A stretch of 64,000 bases of DNA from Manduca sexta (lineage: Eukaryota > Arthropoda > Insecta > Lepidoptera > Sphingidae). Under the pieces are notes generated by a model. It searched no databases and had not been told where the DNA came from. It was given only the letters and a program-made list of their open reading frames with translations. Location: NCBI RefSeq assembly GCF_014839805.1, contig NC_051131.1, forward strand, positions 3,832,913 through 3,896,912, given 5' to 3'. Positions 1 through 10,922 of this stretch are shown here, piece by piece. The translations under genes were made by a program, and so were the position numbers. Position 1 is the stretch's first letter; every line of letters begins with the position of its first letter.

Positions 1-914
1 GCTCTTTATTCCAGTTCAAAATAAGAATGGTCACATATAAAATATTTTGCCCGTCAAATGTCTTCGAACAAATACAGAATCTATTCAAATTTTGAGTGGC
101 CAGCGTTAAATTTAAGTCCATGTTACTCTGGCAAGTAGATTGCAGTCTAGATAGAGCTGTGTGGAGTCAATTTAGAGAGAGCCTTTGTATTTCCGACGTA
201 CAGTTCGCTTGTAGTGAAAATATTTGAGTTTGCAAGTAATAAACCGTCGGAATAAGATCCGCTGTGAATTCTCGGAATTTAAATTTGGAACGTGATTTTG
301 CATTTCTTATTTTTGAATGTGCGAAGTTAGCCGCGAATGGCAGTGAGTTGATAAGGACTAACGATGTGTAGTTATTTATAGCATATGTATTTTGGATTAA
401 AATACCTTTTTTTTACGATTTATAAACAGCGAGGGTATTAAATCTTATTTGACGCAAAGTACAGGGTAATTAAATAAAATATTAATAAAAAAAATTGGTA
501 GTAAGGACGTACTACAGTTTAATATACAAATATTTATTTATAAAAGTTAGTTTACTGACTAGCAGTTCTACAATGTAATACCGTAAAAACTTTATAGATA
601 TTCTTAGGTTGTAAATAATCTTAGTGCAATTCTCTCGAGTCTTAAAATTGAACAATAAACTCAAAGTGTAGACGAGGACAATAAAGGTTACTGACAAGAC
701 TCGGCAAGGCTGGATGTCAAAAGGTAACAGTGCGGAAAGTGAGGAATGAGTACAAAGTATTACATACTCGTATCACTAGCGGCCAGAAAGGATCGCGTTT
801 GGCTTTCGAGAGTTGAGGATTTTGTTTAGCTCTGAGACAAGTTTACTAGGCAGATTGTTTTTTTATCTTATTTTAGCTAAGTAGGTACCTATGTAACTAT
901 TAAAGTATAGTATA
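1..914. other. AT-rich non-coding stretch, no gene seen
   Basis: No convincing ORF. The part from about 121 to 270 is less AT-rich and has an AATAAA at 238-243, which recalls the R/U5 part of an LTR. I could not find matching TG...CA ends or a target duplication, so it is left unassigned. Confidence 0.5.
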
Positions 915-1139
915 TCTACTGGTAGTAGGACATATTTGATATACCCCCGGATAGCGACCACCATACACAAGGTGTAGAACCCGCCATAGTGGCCATAGTA
1001 TATCCGGTTCCAACAGGCCGGCATAATTGTGTCGACTGTCGAGGGGTAATCATTTGTCATCAGCAGACACTCCATTGGACCTCATTCCACTTACTATCAA
1101 ATGCAGTAGATTCAATTTGCCGAGCTCGTATAAAAAAAA
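915..1139 (+). repeat. Rep-H interspersed repeat with poly-A end
   Basis: This is one of five long copies of the same family in the window (others near 23.5, 43.3, 52.4 and 56.5 kb), plus one short 3' fragment at 31.3 kb. The shared core reads GGCCGGCATAATTGTGTCGA, followed by CTGTCGAGGGGTAATCAT. It ends in a run of A, which fits the 3' end of a non-LTR retrotransposon or a SINE. I know the family as common in Lepidoptera but cannot name its class. The short minus-strand ORF across it is a shadow. Confidence 0.8.
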
Positions 1140-1310
1140 AGTCATTCTAATTTGATATAATGTTGATTAACGAGCGACATTCCGACTGTTAATGGTTGTG
1201 AGAACTTTGCCTGTGTGATTTACTGGGTGAGGAGGCTACGCGCGTCTACTCAGAGTAAGCCAAGTTGGCTACTTTTAAAAAGTTACAATTATCATGAATT
1301 TTTTATGACA

Positions 1311-1496
1311 TCTATACATAGAATAAAACAAAGTCCTCTTTTCTGTCTGACTGTATGTTATCGACTTTCTTAAAATCTACTGAACGGATTTATATGAAAT
1401 TTGGTATGGAGATAGTTTAAGTCCTTGGGAAGGTTATAGGCTACATTATATCCCGGAAAACTCCTTTACGTGGGCGAAGCCACGAGCAAAAGCTAG
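1311..1496 (+). mobile_element. small non-autonomous Helitron
   Basis: The element starts TCTATAC after an A and ends CTAG before a T, as Helitrons do. Eight bases before the CTAG is a perfect hairpin, CGTGG-GCGAAG-CCACG. Other copies in the window have CGCGG/CCGCG here, so both arms changed together. It is 186 bp with no coding capacity. It must have been moved by an autonomous Helitron elsewhere (known biology of the class). Confidence 0.88.
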
Positions 1497-3417
1497 TTAA
1501 AGCATAAATTTATCGAATGCATTCCGCTACCATGTCCCATGAAAGCACTTTAGACAAATTGACAGAGGTTCAACAGTGTCACACATTAAAGTGGATTGAC
1601 AACTAAACACTTGCACAGTGTAGTTGAAACACAAAGTTTGCCGCACATCCGGAGGGCAATTTCCAGCGTCATCAGCGGCGGGAGTGCCGTCCACGACTCC
1701 ATGCAACCGGAAACTTAAACAATTAACTGTGCCACGCAGCCTACCAATTCAATTAATGGTGGACAATCTACATTCCAAGTTTCAATAGGTTCTAATGAAA
1801 CGTTCAAACGTTTCAGGTATATTTTGACGGCAAATTGAAGTCTGTAGAGAATCGGTTATGCATGGACGGGTCTGTCGACACGAGTAATTAATGGGTTTTG
1901 TGTGCAGTGGAATTAGAAAAATTAATCCTTTGATATGAATTGTGATTTACATGTGAGTAGCTGGATTTTACGGAGAAAGTTTTAAATGAGTAATCGTGTT
2001 TTTTTTTTTGTTTTTATCTTTATTTATTTCGCGGTTTTTATCCAGCAAGTAAATGCCAACCCCATATCTTATAACCTAAATATGGCTTATAATATTTTAT
2101 CTTACTTATGTATAAGCAGAATAACTGTATGTAGAGGAAATAGGCCTTGACTGTATCTACTGGATAATTGTTATTATTTGACATAATTTTCTGGCAACCT
2201 TGATTTTGGGTTTGATAAAATACTTTAGAGTAAACCTACAGCTAGTTTATTTAACTGAAACTTATCCAATAGCGACTCTCGTTTATTTTTGGTCAGTCGA
2301 CTCTATTAGCAAATGTTGGATTGGGATATTGCCTTCATTAATATTTATTTTTAATCGTTATTATTCATTTAGTTGCGTAGTATGAAATTATTTTGTTGCC
2401 CGTAATTAACATGGCATAATATATTAATAAACTTTGGAGATTTAACGTAGATAGATTAGAGTACGGGAGATTAAGCAGAGCAATTCTCGGAAGCGTCGAT
2501 ATTTATACAGTACACGAAATATAATTTATCAATCTTCATATATCATATCATACCGTGGTTTGCTCCACGGACGGTAAACTTTATTACTCAAATAGTTGTG
2601 ATAACCGAACAAACGTCCAACTTCGCGCTTGACGAAGTTTATTGTGAATTAAAACTGGATTTGTGAAAGGTTACAACTTAGTTATTTTAATTTTTCACAA
2701 GCAGGGTTCATTTAATGAAATTTTGTTTGGGTATTATAAGGGATTTATGTAGGTCTATGCTATATTAGTATTTAGTTTATAATTAAGATATTTCTAGGTA
2801 AATAATGAAACAATGTGCACTTTAATGGTCTTTATTCTTATTAGTCTTTATTGCTGGCGACGAGCATCTTGAAGAAACATTGTTTTTGAAGGTGGCGGTC
2901 CAGTAATTGTTACACCTAATTAAGCAGTTTCGTACCTGAACATCCATGTTAGCGTACTACTGGATACTGGATTACTGGATCGGTGCGGCATGAGAAGGCT
3001 TCCTTGTCTTCCAATAATCTGAAACGATAGATAACTTTTTTTCTTCAAGTTGATTGTTATGAATCAGTTGTATTGAGCGAGGCTTATACTATAATTATAA
3101 TGCGCAAGGCGACGTGATCAGTCGTGCGAAAAAAAGAAGAAAGAAAAGAACGCGAAACTGAACCGGCTGGCCAGCGGACCAATGCGTTGGCGATACACTT
3201 TTGCTGGCATTTTGCTTAGGATCGGACGGATGTTCACAATCGTTGCATTTCGCTAGCTATATTTTTATGTTCTTGCTCTTTTGCTTATTTGTTAACTAAT
3301 TTGATTAAAATTGTTGTCTTTTAGCAAATATGTTAAGTTTTTGTTTTAAATACTATTGTAGTTTTAAGTTAATTGTCAATCATATAAATGTTAAAGACGT
3401 TAAATTTATGTTATAAA
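1497..3417. other. non-coding stretch, no gene seen
   Basis: AT-rich DNA with two GC-richer patches (about 1630-1740 and 3110-3260) that match no repeat found in the window. They could be conserved regulatory sequence. There is a 6-bp hairpin CCGTGG/CCACGG near 2552. The 61-codon frame at 2200-2385 has no recognisable protein features. Confidence 0.5.
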
Positions 3418-3706
3418 CTAGTTGACCCGACAGACGTTGTCCTGTCTTAACTATGTATGCACGCGCGCATTCTGTCGATCGCTGACAGTTATTTCAAACC
3501 ACTGAGAGTTATGTAAAATTAATAATGCCGTTAAGTTTTCTTAAATTTTCTAATTTTCCACGCAATTCTTTGAATTTTTTCTTTTATAAGAACCTTCTGA
3601 CAATAACACACACACCAAAAAAAATTAGTGAAGTCGGTCAAGCCGTTCACGCGTGATGGCTTGACCAAGGGAAATAGGGATTAATTTTTATATATATAGA
3701 TATATT
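3418..3706 (+). repeat. Rep-Q unclassified interspersed repeat
   Basis: It starts ACTAGTTGACCCGACAGACG and ends in a short TATATATAGA run after a segment reading GAAGTCGGTCAAGCCGTTCA. I recognise both ends from lepidopteran and other insect repeats. The short tandem tail would suit an RTE-like LINE 3' end, but the class is not settled from sequence alone. There is only one copy in this window, so the borders are approximate. Confidence 0.55.
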
Positions 3707-4993
3707 TTAACCACAATCTTATATCTGCACCACGACAACCAACTAGTTAATATTGCGTATAACCTATGGATTTAAATCCTACAAACTAGAAGTATATAAT
3801 AACATAATTTTAATAATGGAATCAACAATATTTTTTTGTTGCAAATAAATAATTAATATAATAATAATGATAAAAACAGTTCTATCTTAATTGGCAAATA
3901 AAATCATCTTACCTTCTAATTAAGAATGAGATCAGTTTTTTTTTAATTACCTACAAAATATTTTCATTTTTCGAGTTTGTAATACTGGTAATAATGAGCT
4001 TATTATCGTGCTATAACTTACAGTATCAGTATACAGCCGAACTGACAACAAAGAATTGGAACATTGTTTACATAGACTTTGGAATGAGATTCATCGTGTT
4101 TACGCACATCAAATGTGTTTTGTCAAATACGTTTAGATAAACGTACTCGTTCCTTTAATAATTCGGTTGAAAATAGTGTTTTTAGTATTTTGATTGTGGT
4201 GTTTATAATTTTATTTATAAAGCGTGATTTTTCTATCATAACCTCGACTATTTATACTATGTATGTGTGTGTTTGACTTTTTTATAAGTGGCCCTTATAC
4301 GTATTGGTAAGTGCGAAAAAAAATATAGAATTATAGTTCTAGATTAATATTTAAAGAGCGTTGTGCTTGGAGATACAGGGTGGCATTTTGTAAATCTGTT
4401 TATTGTGTGGGACATCTCAGTGCCAGCAAAGTTGTCTGATTAAGCTGTTTGTCTTAATAAATGATGAATTAAACGGTAATTATAACTTTAACCATCATTG
4501 TAAAAATTTAAATTAATTTATCAAATGAAATACTTGTTATATCACCACATAGTTTCTATATTCATCTTCAAATAGACCTTTTTAAACCATATTTATGTTC
4601 AATCGACTGTTATCGCTCAGTTGATAGCACGCGACCTTTGTCAATAATATTCGAGCAGCAGCAATGTAAAATTGTATTTCAATCGTACGATGTTTTATCG
4701 GTAACAAATTCAATTTCTCGTTCATCCTCTTGGGATTTTGAGATGTAAATATTAGTTTACGTGCAAGCCTTCAGCATTGAAATAAAGTATAAAGGAGCGG
4801 ATTTGCTGTCGGTATCTCTTCGTATTCAACAGATCGGCCGTGGGAACCGGTATGCCTTGTGGTCGAATGAAAAATTCACACTGTCAAGAATAGAAGGCAT
4901 TTGATCTGTAAGAAAGTAGAAACAAACGCGGTCGTATGCATTTTGTGCTTTGTGTGTATGAGTATTCATGAAAAATACAAAATGGTCGAGCGT
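3707..4993. other. AT-rich non-coding stretch, no gene seen
   Basis: No ORF or repeat match was found inside the window. Poly-T and A/T-rich runs are common. Confidence 0.5.
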
Positions 4994-5008
4994 GGCGCCA
5001 TCTAGTGG
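4994..5008 (-). promoter_or_regulatory. CTCF-type insulator motif
   Basis: On the minus strand this reads CCACTAGATGGCGCC, which agrees at every position with the CTCF core consensus CCASYAGRKGGCRS. CTCF is conserved in insects and binds the same core. It is the only full match I saw in the window. Binding in this species is inferred, not shown. Confidence 0.5.
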
Positions 5009-5120
5009 TAGGAAATATGTTATAAGTAATGTTGAAACAATTTACGGGCATACGATACGTTTAACAGTAGCACGACCACCTGGTCTCTTTAATATTTTAT
5101 TTATTTATATATGAGTATTT

Positions 5121-5213
5121 TCATTCCTTCCTAACCGAATTTCGGCCACGGCGACCAATCTCAACTGAAATCCGCCAATTAGACAGGAAATATTATACTA
5201 TATGTGCGCAAAT
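5121..5213. repeat. Rep-K fragment
   Basis: It matches the longer copy near 30.8 kb over a stretch reading like CCTAACCGAATTTCGGCCAC and GGCGACCAATCTCAA, then an ATATTATA...GTGC segment. The family is familiar from Lepidoptera but I cannot place it in a class. This copy is diverged and truncated. Confidence 0.55.
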
Positions 5214-6516
5214 TTTGTTTTTTTTTTTATTATTGCCTTTTTACAAGTTATTTATCGAAAACATAATTAAATACGTATTTAATAACCTTATTCATTCTAT
5301 TTAGCTTAATATTATGTGGTAGACAAATATACAGTAAAAAAATCTCCAGTAATACAGGTTTTTTTGTATATTATGTTAAGCGAGTGTTGGTTGCAATTTT
5401 ACGCTTCACTTACAGGACCTAATGCATGAGAAAGTGACCAAGTGAGCTGGAAAACAGTTTGTCAGGTGGACGCAGTAATAATACAAGAGAGATATTTAGA
5501 CGTGGTTAGACTATACAGTTATGATATATGTCTATAATATAAGACTATAACCAGAGAAATATGGTTGCTGTTTTTTTTTTTATTGTTTTCGATTCGAAAA
5601 AACCGACAACGCATTCTAATAGACTTACATGTTTTTAATATTACATTAAATATATATTTAACAATGAAAAAAGAACTCTCATGATACTCATCCGTATAAA
5701 ATTGGTGAATACAACCAATTAATGTTAACTCCTAAAACTACTCACAAATTACGATATTAAATCAGACGACCGAAAAATTCTATCGATTGTCAAAGAAACC
5801 GTTAATTCGAAGGTCCGAGCCGGGTTAATTGTAGGGTACGTCATTTGATTTTATTGGATCGAGGCCGGGTTGGGGCACCTAGTGAGCACGATTTAGGCCG
5901 AAGGGTTACGCACATTCGTATCATAAAATGCGGTAGATTGGACCGTCCGCTGTTTGTACGCGAACAGTAATATTTGTTTAAGAAAATTTATTTACATTTG
6001 TAATTGTATTTACTGTGGCCTCTTTCAATTGTTATTTGCGTTTTTGTTACATTAAGGACGCTATGTTATAGTATATATTAATGAATATTATCTGATTGAA
6101 ATCGTGTAATACATTATCAAAAAATATAACTTAAGTAATCGGCAAAAAGCCTATGATTGCTTCTCCTAATTCGTTATCTCTAAATTCTATTTCCGATTCC
6201 GAGAATTTTTCTCTGTCGAAAAAAGAAATGTTAAATTCCTTTACATTATTCATAAGAAGTAGACACGGGTCAGCCTCGTTTATTTCTACATTTTTTGCTC
6301 GTGACCTTATTTTTAAGCCCCGGCTACGTTGACAGGTGAACCGTAGGCATATACGGGGTATATTAATTTATCATACGAAATCGCGTAGTTGGCTACTTCC
6401 AGCCAATTTCGATAAGCGACTTTATTTTAATTAATATTAAAGAGATATTATCGATACATTAATGATGTTCAATTTGTTGCACACCTACACGTTTCGTTTA
6501 CCAACTTTTTTATTAC
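5214..6516. other. non-coding stretch, no gene seen
   Basis: Mostly AT-rich. A GC-richer non-repeat patch at about 5810-5960 stands out and could be regulatory. No ORF is worth calling. Confidence 0.5.
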
Positions 6517-6732
6517 TTAAAGTTAAATTATTTTTCCCACTAGAATTTTATCCTCTGTTATTAAAACCTCTCCTGCCCTCTTTCATATCACTCGTAAGTC
6601 GCGACTATTGTTACAAAAATGTTTCTGAACTAAAGTTAATTTATTTTTCTAACTCACTTGAATTTTATCCTCTATTCCTAATTCCTATCCTGCCCTCTTT
6701 CATATCACTCGTAAGTCGTGACTATTGTAAAC
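6517..6732 (+). repeat. two-unit tandem duplication, about 117 bp per unit
   Basis: The second unit repeats the first with scattered changes. The anchor CTGCCCTCTTTCATATCACT recurs 117 bp later. As 117 is a multiple of three, the open frame through it (6462-6797) carries the same peptide twice. I do not think this frame is a gene: it has no domain I recognise. Confidence 0.75.
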
Positions 6733-7285
6733 CAAGCCAACAACGTTCACAACTACTATATTTCAACGAAGACTTCACCTATCTACTTACAAGGTAATGT
6801 ACCCTATAATCGACCGGCTCACCTGCAGGTAATAGAGCGGAAAAAGTACTCTAAACGTACTACGGTGCTAGGAAACCCACGAAATAATAAAAACCTACAA
6901 ACACCTAAAAACAAACATTCAATATTTGCGCGAAGTGAAACATGGCGACAAAGCTTTTGCATACACGTTGAAACTTAAATATCACACGTCCTTTGTTTGT
7001 GATTGTATAAATTGTTAGTAAAGTTTCGTGTTGTGAATCCCACATTTATAATTAACTTGCCACAGGCAGACCGATAATAATGTTAAACACAACTGTTTGC
7101 GGTTAAAAATACCAATGAATAAACTTGGTGAATGTTGGCTTAACATAAACAGTCGAATCCGCGATAAGTGAATGGCGTATTTTCATTCAAAAATAATGTT
7201 TGCGTTTGTTTATTTTGGCTGTTTGAGTACTGTGCCTGTGTTGAATTGAATACCTATGTACATGGAGAGGATACATTAAGTCTGG
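6733..7285. other. non-coding stretch, no gene seen
   Basis: Only short frames are present, and none has recognisable protein features. The end (7277-7285, TAAGTCTGG) is the left target duplication of the SINE that follows. Confidence 0.5.
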
Positions 7286-7550
7286 CCACACACACACACA
7301 CACATTACGTATTTATCCCCGAAGGGGTATGCAGAGACGCACCAGGGCACCCACTTTTCGCCAAGTGTGTTCCGTACCATGATATGATAGGGGGCGAGCC
7401 TATCGCCTTATCGAGCACAATTCCAGACTCCGGGCTGATACTGAGTAGAAAAACCCAAATATCGCTTTGCCCGACCCGGGATTCGAAACCAGGACCTCAG
7501 AACGCTGCCGTATCGCGCATGCAGTACAACTACGCCACCAAGGTAGACAC
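7286..7550 (-). mobile_element. SINE-B, near full length
   Basis: On the minus strand it starts with a tRNA-like head: A box TGGCGTAGTTG and B box GTTTCGAATCC (one base off the GGTTCGANTCC consensus). It then runs through the body to CCCCTTCGGGGATAAATACG and a (GT)n tail. The flanks are TAAGTCTGG and TAAATCTGG (7551-7559), a 9-bp target duplication with one mismatch. The 138-codon ORF at 7168-7584 runs through it and is an artefact. Confidence 0.9.
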
Positions 7551-7654
7551 TAAATCTGGAAAATTGAGATATTTCGTTATTTAGATTTTTTCTTAGTTTT
7601 TATAATGATTACGCCTGTCCATATTACAACAGCTTCAGTACGAACAAAATCTAA

Positions 7655-7914
7655 CCCCTTTTATTCATAGACTTTTTTATCTAAGGACGGAGTAATGCTG
7701 TGATAACAAGTCTGTTTCTCAGTGCCCAACGGCATTGAGTAATAGATATGGGGCCGTTGTGATTGGCTAATATCGGGATGCAACAATATTAGCCAATCAC
7801 AACGGCCCTATGTCTACGCACTACGAAGGCTGCCATGCCGTCAGCACGGAAAAGCAGACTTGTTATCACAGCTTTGCTCCGTCCTTAGATAAAAAACGTG
7901 TATGAATACGGGGG
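7655..7914. mobile_element. MITE-E, palindromic Harbinger-like element
   Basis: The 260 bp fold back almost end to end, with arms of about 125 bp. The termini are CCCC...GGGG. Each half carries TTATCTAAGGACGGAG, then GCTGTGATAACAAGTCTG, and near the centre GGGCCGTTGTGATTGGCTAA. It is flanked by TAA on both sides, the usual 3-bp target of PIF/Harbinger elements. It has no coding capacity. A right-end fragment recurs near 46.05 kb. Confidence 0.85.
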
Positions 7915-8393
7915 TAAATGTTTAAATTTAAATGTGCTATGTAATACTGTAGTAGACTCGCCGTCTAAAGACATTAGATGTTGAATCTCATAATGAAAAA
8001 AAATTAGAGGCTATAAAATCTTTGAAACTGGAGTCAAATAGTGTTTGAATGCTGCTTAGTTGCAGACAGACAAAGCGAAGTACAAACTAAAATAGATTCT
8101 TTATTATGAAAAACCGTGTGTGGAAACTACATAATTGTGAAATATTGAAAACATTTTGATGTATGAAAACCCTTACGATTATACGCTACGGGTAAGGCCT
8201 TTTGGCGGTTACTTGCGATTACATGAACCTCTGAACAAAACTAAATGGGTTCTATTAACACAGGGGAACGACCTGGAATAAGTTAGATTGAATCTGGGTT
8301 TTATGCTGGTTTATAAAGTTTTACGTTTTACATAATCTTCTGAACAGTTTAATAGTTGTTTTTTTAACAAGCAAAAAACAAATACGCTTTGCT
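7915..8393. other. non-coding stretch, no gene seen
   Basis: AT-rich DNA with no ORF and no repeat match inside the window. Confidence 0.5.
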
Positions 8394-8542
8394 CTTTTAT
8401 CCCCGAAGGGGTAGGCAGAGTGTCCAACCAGGGCACCTTTCCACCAAGTGTATTCCGTCCTATGATAATATGATAGAGGGTGAGCATACTGGGCCTAGTT
8501 ACTGAGCAGAAAACCGGATATCAGCCCGACGTGGAATCCAAA
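8394..8542 (-). repeat. SINE-B fragment, diverged
   Basis: The tail block CCCCGAAGGGGTAGGCAGAG and the CCTATGATAATATGATAGAG segment match the other SINE-B copies. The tRNA-like head is mostly lost or rearranged. Confidence 0.75.
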
Positions 8543-8769
8543 CGGAATTCTTTTTTAAAATTTACATACTTAATTTATATAGCTAAAACCTTTCTTTTTT
8601 ACTTTTGTGTACAATAAATTTATGGTTAAACTAAAGAATATTTATTACTGCGTAGTTAAATAATGTTTTGTGTTTTCTTTTTCTGACCTTAAATAACAAA
8701 GCAAGACAAAACAGTACATGTCTGTCTGATCAAAACAATATTTAGAAGTAAAGGGTTTCGTTTTTAAAC

Positions 8770-9012
8770 AAAAAATATATATATACGTCGTTATATATTT
8801 TACATATTGTAATACAAAGTCGCCGTCGCGTTTGTCTATCTGTCGGAACGCGATAAACTCAAAAATATCGAACAGATATCGATGGAATTTGTTATGGCGA
8901 TAGTTTGAGATTCTGAGAAGGACAAAGGCTACTCTTTATCAAAGAATGTAACATATGGAGACTTTTATCTCACAAATACTTTTGCACAGGCGAATCCACG
9001 AGTAAAAGCTTA
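8770..9012 (+). mobile_element. old Helitron copy, decayed 3' end
   Basis: The body follows the Helitron family (AAAGTC...TGTCT, then GAAATTTGGTATGGAGATAGTTT-like text). It ends GCGAATCCACGAGTAAAAGCTT, a mutated form of the hairpin plus CTAG end. A younger Helitron starts 2 bp downstream, so one has inserted at the end of another. Confidence 0.65.
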
Positions 9013-9013
9013 A

Positions 9014-9773
9014 TCTATACTATTATATAAAGCTGAAGAGTTTGTTTGTTTGTTTGTTTGTTTGAACGCGCTAATCTCAGGAACTACCGGTCCAAACTGA
9101 AAAATTCGTTTTGTGTTGGATAGCCCTTTATTCGTGGAGTGCTATAGGCTATATATCATCACGCTATACCCAATAGGAGCGGAGCAGTAACGGCTAATCT
9201 GAGGAACTACCGGTCCAAACTGAAAAATTCTTTTTGCGTTGGATAGCCCTTTGTTTGTGGAGTGCTATAAGCTATATATCATCACGCTATACCCAATAGG
9301 AGCAGAGCAGTAGTGGCTAATCTCAGTAACTACCGATTCGAACTGAAAAAAAAAATTGTGTTGAGTAGCCCTTTGTTTGTGGAGTGCTCTAAGTAATATA
9401 TCATCACGCTATGATCAATAGGAGCCGAGGAGTAATGAAACATGTTGCAAAAACGGGGACAATTTATTAGTTTTGAGAGCTTCTGTTGCGTGCGCTGCGT
9501 AAACAGTTAAAGTTATGCAACAATGATGTACGACGGGATTGTTCCTCTTAAAAGGTTCTAAAAAATATATTATAAAACAAAGTCCCCCGCTGCATCTGTC
9601 TGCCTGAACGTGTTAAAATTAAAAGGACCCAACGTATTAAGATGAAATTTGGTATGGAGACAGTTTGAGACCCTGGGAAGAACATAGGCTCCCGGGAAAC
9701 TGCTATTTTTATAACGGAAAACTTTAGCCTGAAAAACTTTATAACGCGGGCGGAGCCGCGAGCAAAAGCTAGT
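9014..9773 (+). mobile_element. large non-autonomous Helitron, three internal units
   Basis: It starts TCTATACTATTATATAAAGC after an A and ends CGCGG-GCGGAG-CCGCG, 8 nt, CTAG before a T. Inside are three tandem 123-bp units, then a 3' body very like the small Helitron at 1311. The copy at 44.3 kb differs from it at few positions in the 3' 200 bp, so both look young. There is no Rep/helicase coding sequence, so mobility would depend on enzymes encoded elsewhere. Confidence 0.88.
9071..9437 (+). repeat. three 123-bp tandem units inside the Helitron
   Basis: Units begin at about 9071, 9194 and 9317, each CTAATCTCAGGAACTACCGG-like and ending ATAGGAGCGGAGCAGTAA. The related element at 44.3 kb has five units. 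Confidence 0.9.
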
Positions 9774-10259
9774 ATATTATATGATTAAATTGTATTTTCC
9801 ATAATTTATCACGTATGTAAAAGTAATGATGATGTGTATTAAAATATAGCGGAGGCATATAAAATTCACTGTTTATATCTAGAGCTCACAAAAATTCCTT
9901 AGGGATGCTTTATTTTGAATTTAGTCTTAAACTTATATTTAAGTAGCCTTGTTTCATAAGCAAGGAAATAGGCGCCTTATATTGGATACATAAAAAAGGT
10001 TTTAGCTTACTCTTAGAAAGAAAAGCCGAGGTCGGTAGTACCAGATCGTTTCTTTGGCTAAGTGAGATTGAATAGCTAAAATGTGTGCTCAGTAAATTAA
10101 GAGGGATGGAATGGTAAGGTTTAGGATAAAAATATTTTTGTTAAGGATCTAATTCATTTGGTAAGTGGTTTAATTTGCTAATTATACTAAAAATAACAAT
10201 GTCTTGGTAAACAGGTGTAATTAAAATTGTCGATAAAGATGATGTCCTCTACGTATCTA
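9774..10259. other. AT-rich non-coding stretch, no gene seen
   Basis: No ORF or repeat match was found. Confidence 0.5.
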
Positions 10260-10285
10260 ATGACGACAATTTTCGCTGTCGTCAT
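10260..10285. other. 9-bp perfect hairpin
   Basis: ATGACGACA and TGTCGTCAT pair perfectly around an 8-nt loop. There is no T-run after it and no element border I can see, so its role is unknown. Confidence 0.5.
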
Positions 10286-10493
10286 CTGAGATTAGATGTG
10301 GCTCAAAAGTTGATTGAGATATAAAAGTACGGCTACACGTGTAATAAAATTGTCTAGAAAGATAATATGTGTAGTTGTAAAAAACATTCGACGCGAGTAT
10401 CTCTATGTTCGAATATTTAGATGCCTGTTACAAGTACGCACAGAAAGTGTGATCACATGTGCATGAACTTTGGTATACATGCTAGATAAAAAT

Positions 10494-10703
10494 GAACTGG
10501 ACAAGTGCGAGTTGGACTCTTGCACCGAGGGTACCGTACAAATCAGCTTTTTGGTTATTAAACTCATCGTAGACCCGAGTATAATATATAAATTGGAATT
10601 TGATACTTCTACGCGTTCCTGAGAAAACGATCTTGACAAAGAGACGGACAAATGAACAAAGTGATCTTATAAGGTTTCGTTTTGACGTATGAAACCCTAA
10701 GAA
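10494..10703 (+). repeat. Rep-L, shorter copy
   Basis: It starts GGACAAGTGCGAGTTGGACT, contains a GAGGGTACCGTACAAA segment and ends GAAACCCTAAGAA. A longer copy lies at 54.0 kb. This family is widespread in arthropods, with its conserved GTTCCGTACAAA and GGAACCCTAA ends, but I cannot give its class. The 82-codon ORF on the minus strand is a shadow. Confidence 0.75.
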
Positions 10704-10778
10704 TAGTTTAATTAATAAATCAGAAAACTAAACAGCAGGTCTTTACTATAGGAAAAGGTATTTTATCTTTAGGTACGT

Positions 10779-10922
10779 AGCTGCGAGCATTTTATCACTA
10801 CATAGTTGAATAAAGTCGCTTTCTCTGTCCCTATGTGTGCTTAAATCTTTAAACTACGCAACGCATAACGCATTAAATAGTGGAGAAATATTGCACCCGT
10901 GCGAAGCCGGGGTGGGTCGCTA
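10779..10922 (+). mobile_element. Helitron-like 3' end, second subfamily
   Basis: A segment reading AAAGTCGCTTTCTCTGTCCC is followed by AACTACGCAACG. The end is CCCGTGCGAAGCCGGGGTGG then TCGCTAAT, a GC hairpin close to a CTAR-like terminus. It resembles a different non-autonomous Helitron-like group from the other copies. The 5' end is not resolved. Confidence 0.5.

Noticed and set aside
121..270. LTR-like text with AATAAA
   Set aside because: No matching TG...CA ends and no duplication could be found.
7168..7584. 138-codon ORF
   Set aside because: It runs through a SINE-B in the antisense direction.
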